Program-made: the position numbers and the translations under genes
Assembly: GCF_029867415.1 (NCBI RefSeq)
Contig: NC_081183.1
Span: 58,726,336-58,790,335 of the forward strand
DNA length: 64,000 nucleotides
From: Vicia villosa
Taxonomy: Eukaryota > Streptophyta > Magnoliopsida > Fabales > Fabaceae
Reading direction: 5' to 3'
Part shown: one piece after another, positions 1-10,213 of the stretch
Layout of the letters: each line of letters opens with the position of its first letter
Numbering within the stretch: position 1 is the first letter of the stretch
The notes under the pieces: model-generated
The model's input: only the letters and a program-made list of their open reading frames with translations
Database searches by the model: none
Told to the model about the DNA's origin: nothing

Positions 1-1528
1 TACCTGCATGTTACCAACATAGGGGTAACATTCAAACAGAAGGGGTGAAATATCGAACTACATAAACAAGTGTGTGATAGATAATATATTAGAATTTGAT
101 TATTTAAAATCACCACTTCATACAATAATTACTACAATTTTCACAACTTATCAACATAACAACTTAGATATGCGACTTAAAATGTGACTCAAGACAATGA
201 ACATGCATGTGGTACCATTGGAGCAGAACTACCAACTTAAAAACCACCAGTTAATAGAGGCGTCAACAAGGCATAAGCGTTCAACTTAGAAAAAAGGCTT
301 AAGCCTTTAACTTAATATTTTCTAATCCAGGCTAATGTGTATATGCAAGTATGTGACTCGATGAAATTCGACATCACAAAATGCAACTTCAACAACAACA
401 ACAACTTAAACATCAATGAGGCAAAACCTCCAACTTATATTCTTCCAATAAATAGAGGCAACTCATCAACATCAGCAACTTAGCAACATTGTACAAATAA
501 ATAGATGTATTCATCATCATTTCGACACTGGCCATATGCCTACAACTTAGTATCAACATATCAACAACACCAAACCAAGAACAACATACCAACTGAAAAT
601 TATAGTAACCCACACGCGATGTCTCACTGGATATTATGACATCTACAATAACATAGAATAATACTTTAAGACAGAAAACCATAAAATAGTAAAGAACACA
701 TAGAATTGTTTACCCAGTTCGGTATACAACAATACCTACTCTAGGGGCTACCAAGCCAGGGAGGGAGTCCAATATAAGCAGTATTAACTCAGAGCTAAAC
801 TCCCTCATTTACAACTCCTCACTTAAGATCTACCCAATGCAATTCAAATCTAGTCCTAGACCTGAGTTTCTCCACTCACTCCCCCTCAATCACAACAGTG
901 ATTCCAAACAGACTTTAATCAAAAGAGAGAAGACACACTTCAAAAACACACCTTGATCTTGCTTAAAAGCTTCAATCAAGAGACACACACTCGTGCTTAA
1001 AAGCTTAGAGTGACAAAGTACAAACACAACCAATTCCAATACAATCATCAAAAGACAATTGCTTAGAGTACAAGAGACTAAACACACAGACACAAAACTA
1101 TGGTTCTTCACAATAAAAAATCTCTGTGTTCCAAATTATGATTGCAGTCTTCTTATATGCTTCTCTTGGGCCTCGGGCTTTCCAAGAAACAAATTAGGGT
1201 TAACCAAGTTAACCTAATTCACACGTCATCAGGCTGTTGCAGAATATGCTGTATACGAAATCTTCAAGGAGAAATATTCAGCACACAATAAAATGTTTCC
1301 TAAATTGTAGATTGAGAGAAATCAGGAAACATAATAGTAAAACATAACAGCTCCAGCTGTCAAACATGGAGGTCATGACATCGGTCATGACATTCACTAA
1401 AAAACCTGTATTAGCTTAAACATATGCAACCTGCATAACACCATATAAAGCATGTCATGACATTTGTCAAGACATTAAACACCCAGGTATGTTTTACCAT
1501 AAATGCAGCCAACATGAAAACATCTACA
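1..1528 (-). repeat. 3' LTR (partial?) of a SIRE/Maximus-like copia element
   Basis: On the minus strand this stretch follows directly after a polypurine tract of the SIRE type, and the LTR would begin at 1528 with TGTAGATG. No coding region is convincing here. Three copies of the palindrome-containing TCATGACAT lie near the LTR start (about 1372-1462). I could not find the other LTR end, so it may lie beyond the left edge. Assignment to SIRE/Maximus rests on the tract and on the envelope-like gene at 2041-3212, not on LTR similarity. Confidence 0.6.
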
Positions 1529-1548
1529 ATCTCCCCCTTGGCAAATTT
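1529..1548 (-). promoter_or_regulatory. Polypurine tract of the SIRE-like element
   Basis: Read on the minus strand this is AAATTTGCCAAGGGGGAGAT, directly followed by the presumed LTR start TGTAGATG. A TTTGCCAAGGGGGAGATTG tract before the 3' LTR is characteristic of SIRE/Maximus copia elements (established knowledge). It would prime plus-strand DNA synthesis. Confidence 0.75.
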
Positions 1549-2040
1549 TTGGGTAAAACATCCTGTCTCACCACATCAAAGAAACACTTGCAGCAGAAAA
1601 CACACAATCAGAGCTAATACAGTACAACATACCACACAAACATGCAATTACTACTACTACCATCAGCATGCATACATCAACCACATCTACTGCTACTTCT
1701 ACAGCAAACATCAAAGCACATAATATGGCTATACCACCACTACAACCATACCACATGAACAGTTGTCAAGTATAACATAAATAAACTTCTATACTACACA
1801 CAATCAAACAGATTAACACAAAATAAGCTAACAGAATTTTTGATCACACACACACACACACACTTGTTGTTCTGGGGTGACATTACACACTTGTTGTTAT
1901 GGGGTGACATTACTACTCCCCCTGTTTGGCCAGAAAAGTTGCCAAAGCAACCTAAATATGCAAATAAGTACATACCAAAATAAAATCCATAAAGGGAAAC
2001 CAAAACAACAACAAAAAAACATCACCACCACCAGCTGTCT
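1549..2040 (-). other. 3' untranslated region of SIRE-like element, with microsatellite
   Basis: This lies between the last stop of the envelope-like gene and the polypurine tract, and I see no gene in it. It holds a CA microsatellite at 1845-1863 and, just after it, a 25-bp direct duplication (about 1863-1912) around the words CACTTGTTGTT and GGGGTGACATTAC. Confidence 0.6.
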
Positions 2041-3212
2041 TTATTCTTCGGATTCAGACCCACCAGAGTTGTCTACATCACTTTCTTCATCTGAGCTATC
2101 AGCTAGACTGGTATTTCCTTCTTCAACTTCTTCCTCAGAGTCTCTTCCCTCTTCTTATTCATCTTGTGCTTTTATCCCTGCAGCACCTGCAAAATCCTCA
2201 TTACCATCCTTCTCTAGAGTGCTGATCACCTTCTCAAGAGATGTCTTCCTCGCCTCCAGCTCTTCGCAAGTCTCTTTCAGCATTGCTATGACTTCAGCTT
2301 TACTGGCTGATGATCCATTCTTGGATGTCTCAGCCGATGTCATGATAATGTCTGGGACATGCGTTCCCTGAAACAACTTATAACGGAAAGACAGAGCACT
2401 TTGCCTTTTGCAAATAGAATCAGCTTCAACCAATATGCCAGGGTGCTGGTTTAAGATGATGTCACATATGAGAGAAGGAAATGCTATAGGGCCTTTTACA
2501 CTGTAGCTACCAGCATGCTTCATGGCCTGCTAAAAAATGTAGGTACCATAGTCAAACTTTGATTTTGTACCAACAACATAGATAAATCTTCCAAGAACAG
2601 TTGAGAGAATAGACTTGTGATTTATTAGCACCCAATTAGCAGCCACAATCTTATGCAGCATTGCATACTTCATGCTTAATTTACTGGCAGATAATTTTCC
2701 TTTCAAAGGCCAGCTCCTGACTTGGTTTGCAGTGATAACTTGGCATACCTTGTTATCAGAGACTTCTCAGGTTGAGCTTCATTAGACCTTCCCAAGAGGT
2801 TGTTTATCACAATGGAAGAGAAGTTAACATATTTGCCTCTTACAAACACTTTTCTGAACTCCTTAGATCTTTTGTCAATACACTCTTCAGAGAGGTTCAC
2901 TATGAACTCTTTCACCAGCATTTCATAGCATTTACTTGGATGGACAACAATTTTTATTAGGCCAGCAGCCTCAATCAAGTCCATTATGTCCTTACAGTCA
3001 CGAGCATTTTAAGCCAATTCCCTCTCAAGGTCCAGTCTCTTTTGATACACAAATTTCCACCTGTTTTCACTTGCAGTAAAGTGAAAGGATACATTGTCAA
3101 TGGGAACTTCAGGTACACTAGCAGCAAGCTTGCTAGTTGTGGGATTCTTCTTTAATGGAATGTCATAGACATTCACTTCAACATCAGACTCGGATTCTTC
3201 AACAGCTCTTGC
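2041..3212 (-). pseudogene. Envelope-like / putative plant transposon protein, C-terminal part (broken)
   Basis: Minus-strand remnant of the ORF3 that SIRE/Maximus elements carry downstream of pol, annotated in legumes as envelope-like or putative plant transposon protein. Its function is unknown. Recognisable stretches are the segment with IKIVVHPSKCYEMLVKEF (2703-2984), the region around AMLHKIVAANWVLINHKS (about 2540-2720), and IAFPSLICDIILNQHPGIL followed by a Glu/Lys-rich coiled coil (2155-2523). An acidic Ser/Glu tail ends at 2041. Damage seen directly: an in-frame TAA near 3010, a frameshift near 2720, a TAG near 2530 and a TAA at 2155. The frame continues across the Ogre insertion into 32147-32445 once a single copy of the 5-bp duplication is counted, so this is the host gene of the Ogre element. 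It is clearly not functional. Confidence 0.8.
3208..3212. repeat. Target-site duplication CTTGC (left) of Ogre
   Basis: Five bases before the left TG end; an identical CTTGC follows the right CA end at 32147-32151. Counting one copy keeps the reading frame of the envelope-like host gene, which independently supports the element boundaries. Confidence 0.95.
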
Positions 3213-3884
3213 TGTCGCGGGGAAAAATCGTTATCCTTTTTTCGGGATGAGACACCTGATGCCTTCTTTGGACTCGAGTGCTCAAAAAAATGATTTTTCT
3301 TTGTTTCGACCAAACTTTTTATTGTTTCCAAAGTAGGAAAAGGAAAAAAGCTGCAATAACCTAAAAAGTGGGGGAGATTCCGGGTAAGAGGGTTGGTTAT
3401 ACGAAGGGAAGGTATTAGAACCCAACGTATCTATAGTACTCTATAGGCTTTTTTTTTGTGTTTGTTTCATTTTATGTTATGGTGGAGGTTCTGTTGTGAA
3501 ATAGGTGGGACCTAGGGTGTTTGTTTGATTATGCTCGCAAAGATCATCGCGATCCTCTGCATACATATCCCTTAGAGGGAATCAGAGCATCTGTAGCTCG
3601 GGGTCTACGGGTGCTAAGGTTTGAGTGGTTTGAGGGAGAAGTTTTGCTCGCCAAGGATACGACCTTGTGCCTACGTATTCTCAAAGGGATGTTGAGAAAG
3701 TCAGAGCAATCGTAGTTCCCACTTATGCTAGTGGAAGCAAAGGATAAGAGACAAATGTCATCTAAATGTTCGATGTATCTAATCTATATCATCACATACA
3801 TCTGTTTGTTTTTGTTTGAAAATCTTTTCATTATAAGCCTTGGGTTGTGCCGCTTATGGTGCTTAGAATGATAAAGATGCTTTT

Positions 3885-4104
3885 TAGCCAGCCTTGTGGC
3901 AAAAACTTTCAATGAAGTCAGCCTTGTGACAAAAAGTTTTGATTAATCAGCCAGCCTTGTGGCAAAAGTTTCAATGAAGTCAGCCTTGTGACAAAAACTT
4001 TGATTAATCAGCCAGTATGGTGGCAAAAAGGTTTGATTGATCAGCCAGCCTTGTGGCAAAAAAGTTAAGTTGTTTGATTGATTGATTGATTGATTGATTG
4101 TTTG
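3885..4104. repeat. Tandem repeats inside the Ogre LTR (left copy)
   Basis: About six imperfect units of roughly 30 bp with the words CAGCCTTGTGGC and CAAAAAGTTTTGATTAATC, followed by a TTGA microsatellite at 4074-4104. The same array is in the right LTR at about 27855-28072. A second set of units with GCCCAAGAGGAGGCTAT follows at 4190-4360. These arrays lie in U5. Confidence 0.85.
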
Positions 4105-5550
4105 TGATGATATAGAAGAGATACTCCTATCATAGAGATGATAAATGTCTAATCTCCTAGGGTATTTGATTTGGATATTGGGGATGCTTATAAGAAGCCC
4201 GTGGGTCCTTGTACGAAGCCCAAGAGGAGGCTATCCGAGGGTCCTTGCATTGTAAGCCCAAGAGGAGGCTATGGGAGGGACAATCGAGGGTCCTTGCATT
4301 GTAAGCCCAAGAGGAGGCTATGGGAGGGTCACTCGTTTGTACAAAGCCCAAGGGGAGGCATGGTATAGTTGGTTTGAGCTCTTAGAGCGATTTCACCGGG
4401 AAACCATACTCTATGTCCTAACCTAAACTAGGGAGATTCTTTGCACGAAGCCCAATAGGAGGCTATGGGGAATCTAGTGTTGTACTAAGTTGAACAAGCA
4501 TATATATAACACAGTCACAAATATGAACAAGTACGAACAAATATGAACAAGTACATGAACAATTATGAACAGTTATACATATATAACAAAGTGTGTGTAT
4601 ATAATGGAGTTTATGAAGGAAATATACCTGTAAGCATGATCCATTTGTATACACGGGGCTCGGGACTTATACTCGGGGAAAGACCCACTTGAGTTTATTC
4701 AAAGCTATGTAAACATGTATTTACAAAGGGCTTGGGACTTATACCTACATGGAGGCCCACTATATTTTTGGGAAGATTTAAAGAAAACCTTCATTTTTTG
4801 ATTTGTTGTTCAAGGTTAAAAAATTAAACTGAACGAGATATATACAAAGAGGTGTTTGTACAATGAAATACCTAATTTCATGTACAGGAATGGGACTTAT
4901 ACCTATGTGGAGGCCCATGGTATATTTAAAAGTTTTGTTTCTTTGAAGTTTTGTTGTTTTGAAAATTGTTTGAAAAGGTTTTATTTTGAAGAAGTTTTAT
5001 TGTTTTGAAAATGACTGTACAAAAAGAAAAGAAATGGGACTTACACTCTCTAATATTCGAGAGGCCCCACTTCGTTTTGAAAATCAATTGATCAATCAAA
5101 AAAGATTTAATCAATAGTTCTTTTGAAAAGAAAAAATAAAAAAGAAATGGTTATCGTTTTGAAAAGAATCGTGATCGCTTGTTTTAAAACGATTTTGAAT
5201 TTAAAAGAAATCAACTTAATTAAGTTAAAACAAGTTTTAATGCTTAATTAAGACCTAAGTGATTAGGGTTTGATCACAAAAAATATTTACAAGTGATTAT
5301 GTTTGAAAAAATCAAATAAAACAATATTTAAAGTATTTAAAAAATACCTAAAAACATGTCATTTTAAACCTAAATAAAAATGTATTAAATAAATCTTTTT
5401 TGATGATTTTTTATGGTATTCATAAAATATGTATATTAAACAAAGAGTGTGCAAAAAATGAAGTGAAAATAATGAATTTTGATTGGTTAAATTAATTGGG
5501 TGAAGTTTGTTAAAAAATGAAAGAAAAATAGTTGCAAAAAAAATGGTTTT

Positions 5551-5622
5551 GGTCCCTAGGGGTGTTGAACCCACGCCCTCTCTCTCACCAACCAAAACAT
5601 GGACCAACTGAGCCACGCTTGT
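5551..5622 (-). other. tRNA-like module (A and B box) in the Ogre LTR, left copy
   Basis: On the minus strand TGGCTCAGTTGG (5604-5615) fits the Pol III A-box consensus exactly. GGTTCAACACC (5561-5571) fits the B box with two mismatches. The start-to-start spacing of 44 nt is that of a tRNA gene. The T-arm half-pairs, but the acceptor arms do not pair, so this is not a functional tRNA. The T-arm side resembles plant tRNA-Lys (judgement by eye). The right LTR copy is at 29532-29603. Confidence 0.5.
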
Positions 5623-6570
5623 GGCTTGTAATACACACGCCTTCAGTTTAATATATTTTAAAACCAATATTTGAATTGTTTAAACCAAAAAACGCGCCAA
5701 GAACACAACCCTAACTGATTTTTGAAAATCTCCAAATCTGTGTTGTTTTGATCAAGTAAAGGGTCTATTCCACTCGGTTTTTCACAAGGATCATGATGGT
5801 GGCCTTTGATTTCATTTATTTTTGTTCTAAGGTGATCAATTTTGTGATGAACACGAAGAACCCTAATTCAGAATTTGAACATGAAATCGTGTATGATTGA
5901 TGAATTATGAAATTGATTGAGGGTTAATGATCAGTGATAGTGCAGAAATAAGATAGCAACTCAATTTTCCATTTATGATGCATGTATGTATGAGTTTGAA
6001 GTTGATAGCACTTACCTTCAAAAACGGCCAAACTGGAAATTGAAATCGTGCCTGGAGGTGTTACAGATGTTGTTGCTCAATCTGGACAGCTTCAATGGAC
6101 CTTAGGCAACATGTTTGAAGGCTTGGAACCAACTGGAAACCTCTTGATCACCCTGTGGTACCTGATCTGCAGTATAGCTCAAGTGAGGATCGAGCTAGTT
6201 GATTTTGATGTTTCAGATCATGGATGATGGTTGGAACAGTTCATATGAAGTATATGGATGATGTTAGAAGTGATAGTTTGGACAGATATGGCTTGGTATG
6301 GATTTTGGCATGATAAGGTTCAATATATGCAAATATGGAAGTGAGGTAGTGATTTTGAGATTTGAGGTGTTTTGGGGTGTATGAGTGATTCAAACACATC
6401 CCATATGATGTTTATGGTTTGCTAGAATCATCACTTTGGCCATAGCTTCAAGGGTTTGGAGGTTGAGAATTTTACCTCTTTGAAACTTAAGAGACTTGCA
6501 ATTCAAGAAAGAAAGAGAAAACCTATAATTTGTGAGGTTTTGGTGTGATTTTGGAAATGATTTGAACCTC

Positions 6571-6578
6571 TATTTATA
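6571..6578 (-). promoter_or_regulatory. TATA box of Ogre LTR (left copy)
   Basis: TATAAATA on the minus strand, about 1.6 kb from the LTR start, followed in element sense by an A/C/T-rich leader. This is the likely U3/R promoter. The right LTR copy, which would drive the element, is at 30552-30559. Confidence 0.6.
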
Positions 6579-8165
6579 GGCCAAGAGTTCTGAACTCAGA
6601 ACTTTGCAAGTTGCCCAAAGAATGGTGATTTGGCATTTGGAGATAGAAAGGAATCTTGCCATTAAATGCATATGGTTAAAAGTGACTTAACCATAGTTAT
6701 TTCTCTAAGCTTCTTATCTCTTTCCTATCTGATCCTAAACCAGAAAATATCTTCTAATTATTGCATTGGTGTGTCATCACTTGCATTATTTGGTAAGATA
6801 GTTCATAACTTTGGCAAAATGACTTGAAATTTCAAGTGAAATGGTCACTAATGGAAAAATTCAAAGCCATAGCTACACTCCATATTTTTTCATGATCTTG
6901 GACATTTTGGAAAGCTCATGTTACATACTTCAAAACCCTAGTTGAAAGTTTCTTCAAGACCTTTAAGGAAATGGGTGAAAAAGATCCATGAACTTTGAAG
7001 AAAATGAGGTTTTAAGTGAAATTCCCAAAAGATACCAACTTTGAAGCTCCATATCTCTTAAATGGTTGATCTTTTGGAAAAAAATTATATGTGACAAAGT
7101 TGTTCATTGGATCAAAATATACAACTTTCATGTTGGAAGTTTTTTTCAGTTTGTAGGTGAAATTTTGAGAAATTCCCTTCCAAAGTTTGGAAAAAACCAT
7201 TGAAAAACACTTAGAAAATTTTCTAAGTATGAAAAGTCAAACTTTTGACTTTTTGATTCTTGATTGATTTTCTTGATTTTCCTTGATCAAATGACTTCAT
7301 ATATCATATATTAATGATTCAAAACTTCAAAAGTCATGGTTGACCAAAATTCCCCAAAAGTCAATGGTGATCTTGTACAGTTGACTTTTTCAGACGAATC
7401 GCGTTTTTGGAGATTTCCAATGAACCAGGCTATCCTCATCAAATGAATGGTATGAATGGATCATATTGAGGCATTAGAGGATATTGAGCCATGATTTGAG
7501 TTGTGGCACCATGTCCTGATTAACAAGGCAGTTGTTCAGTGAATTAGGTCAAAAACCCTAATTGTCGACCTGATGAAATTGATGACTGTGGATCTTGAAT
7601 TGAGATGTAATTTCCATTGGATGTTGTCATAGGGATTATTTGAAGATGATTGAAACCTTTGATTGACTTCCTGGGGATTTTTAGGGTTTCCCAAATGTGA
7701 CCCCTGATTTCAGTCCCTGATAGTTCAAAAAAACCCTAATCTGATGATTTGAAATTTCATTGTTGATCAGCCCCTGTGTTGGAGATGTCTTGAGTCAATA
7801 GATTAGGTCAAAATGATGCACTTGGGGTCTTGAGGTCATGTCCCAAGTCATTAGGTCAAATCCTGAGCAGGAGTCAGGAGTATGCTATCTTCAGTCAAAA
7901 CCCTAATCTGGTTGGTTCAGATCCTTTGAGCTTGTTGAAATGAATCTCTGAGGACCAAATGTTGATTGTTGATGAAGATGATTCATTTGAAATGAAGGGG
8001 GAACAAAACCCTAATTGATTGTTACTTGTACTGATGAGTGATTTCTTGATTAAACCCTGCTGAGTCACAAGTAGCAAACACAAGCTATGCAATTTGTTAG
8101 AGATGCAAATGATGCATATGCTATGATATGAGGTGGCATCTTAGGTCAAAAATTGGGGTATGACA

Positions 8166-10213
8166 GATGCCCCTATTTAAGTTTCTTCAACCTGAGACAT
8201 GAAGATTGAAAATCTTTGCTTTGATAGGGTGGAAGAGACTTAAATATCAGAAGACGCAAATTTTGGACCTAAGATACCAAAATTGCGAATGATGCAAGGA
8301 TATCTTTACCGAGGGGATATCAAGAACTGACTCCACTGGGGAAAAGAGATTGGGAAGGATGTCTTAATCCGCTTTAGGAAGAGAATCCGTTTTTTCGGGA
8401 AAGCAAGTGTATGCTTCACCGGGGAATGATAGCTTTGTAAGAAAGGCTTACCTATCGACATCATCGACTATCAGCATGGGGATAGACTTGCTTAATAATG
8501 TGAAGGTGAGAGGTATGAAACTATATTACCGACTATCAGCATGGTGATAGACTTGACATAGTAAAAAGAGTTTCAAAGGTTCGGTTAATATTACCGACTA
8601 TCAGCATGGTGATAGACATGTTTAATAATATAACCAGAACAAAAGGTTACCGACTACCAGCCTTGTGATAGTGGTTCTGAAGACATGATCAATTATCAGC
8701 CGAGTGATAAAATGATCCTGGAGACTTTGCTAGGGAAATTACTGGTTATTCAGCCTTGTGAACAGTAATAAGGCCCTGATTGTCAAATGGTCTTCATGAT
8801 TGAATTCCTTAAGAGGAAAAAGCTTTTGAAAGAGACATAAGCTGCTCGGATGATGAGGCTATTGCTTATTGTCTGTTTTTCACGACTCTGTTTGGGGAAT
8901 CGGAATTTGAATCTCTTGGTAAAGACAAGGTTTTATCCATGAATGATTTGGAAAGAAACAGTCGAACAAGACTTTGTACCCAATGAGGAATGAACTCGAC
9001 TGGGGATTTTCTCCTTCGTTTTGAGAGGAGAAAACTAAAGCAACCTTCTCCCACGAGGAATGATCTCAGTGGGGAGCTGGAGAAAGAAGATGTTCTTTCT
9101 GCTTATGGGTGACAACCTACTGGAGAGATGATACGCCCGTACCTGCTTCTTTTTCTTTTTCTTTTTTTGCTTTTTATCTTCTTTTTTTTTTCGGGATAGA
9201 TATATCCTGAACAAGTGATTTTAGGCAGACATTTGAAAAATGCAATGATGCATAAATGATGCAAATATGTATGAATGATGAATGTCATGAATGTCGCTTG
9301 CATGCAAAGAAGTATACTGGAGAGGGACCGACGTCGCAATACAACCAGATACTTGGCAAATGTTCTTCAACACGGTGTAGATAACACGGGTGATGAATGG
9401 TATTGCGTGCTTTAATCTTCTCTGGGGATGATAAGCATCTTTTCTTATTGAGATGGAAGAACCTCTTCACTGGAGATGAAAGATCTTCGTCACTGGGGAT
9501 AAAAGACCTTCTTCACTGGGGATAGAAGAGCTTCTTCACTGGGGATAGAAGAGCTTTTCCTATCATAATCTTTGATTCATCCTATGGAGATAGCTGTTGA
9601 TGTTCCTTCATTTGTTCACAACTCAAAGGAAAGTTTCGCTTTTATTTTGAAAAAGGAAAGTAAATTCATTTAAAACTTTTTTTTTCTTTTTTCTTTTTTT
9701 TTTCTTTCAAAAACGAATAACACAATTAAAGCGTCATTTTGCAAGCTAGAAGAAATCAAGAATTGCAAACAAATGGGCACAAGGCTCAAATTTATTTAAT
9801 AGGATAGTAACCAGCTAAAGGCGTGATTCCATGGAGTATTTACAAAAGTTGAAAATGGTAATTATGCGGAAAAGGCTACATCGAAAGCAATAACCACTAT
9901 TCCCCCTAACAACTTTGAGTTCCAACTGTGCTTGTCGCTTCAGATTGGCGATGATTTGATCGTAGATCCTTTGATGGAAAAGACGATTCAGGTGACGAAG
10001 TACAGACTGATGCAGTTACTTTGTCATAAATCCCTAATTTTTGCCTAGATTGCCCTTTCAGGTTTTCAATCTACCAGGATAAATTTTTCTGTTTATTGTC
10101 TCTAATTTTTGCCTGGACCGCCCTTTCAGGTTTTCAGTCCACCGAGACGCTCATTTTTGCCTAAGTCGCCCTTTGCGGGTTTTCGACTTACCGAGCTGTT
10201 CTTTTGTTCTTTT
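8166..10213 (-). other. Ogre 3' untranslated region with tandem repeats
   Basis: Between the pol stop and the 3' LTR; no gene seen. Imperfect repeats built on CGACTATCAGCATGGTGATA fill about 8450-8760. A 33-bp repeat with TTCTTCACTGGGGATAGAAG fills about 9460-9555. Three structured hairpins lie just after pol (10046-10190). The last bases before the LTR (8166-8175), read in element sense, form a short purine run AGGGGCATC, the polypurine tract. A variable repeat-rich 3' UTR is known for Ogre elements. Confidence 0.85.
10046..10190 (-). other. Three tandem covarying hairpins in the Ogre 3' UTR
   Basis: Plus-strand arms are 10046-10052 with 10067-10073, 10114-10120 with 10135-10141, and 10162-10168 with 10184-10190. 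In element sense the 5' arms are TAGATTG, TGGACTG and TAAGTCG, each with a complementary partner. The loops are near-constant (AAAACC, then AAAGGG), and each hairpin is followed by GGCAAAAAT. The second stem includes a U-G pair that exists only in the element-sense RNA. They begin about 24 nt after the pol stop. Confidence 0.7.

Larger units (their letters stand above)
3213..8165 (-). repeat. Ogre 3' LTR (left copy)
   Basis: A 4953-bp direct repeat of 27180-32146. In element sense it starts TGTCATACCCCAA at 8165 and ends CGCGACA at 3213. It holds a TATA box on the minus strand at 6571-6578, a tRNA-like module at 5551-5622, tandem repeats at 3885-4104 and 4190-4360, and the U5 motif with CTAATACCTTCCC around 3405-3423. 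There is no convincing protein gene. The TGTCATACCCC start is shared by most Ogre-like LTRs in this window. Confidence 0.95.
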
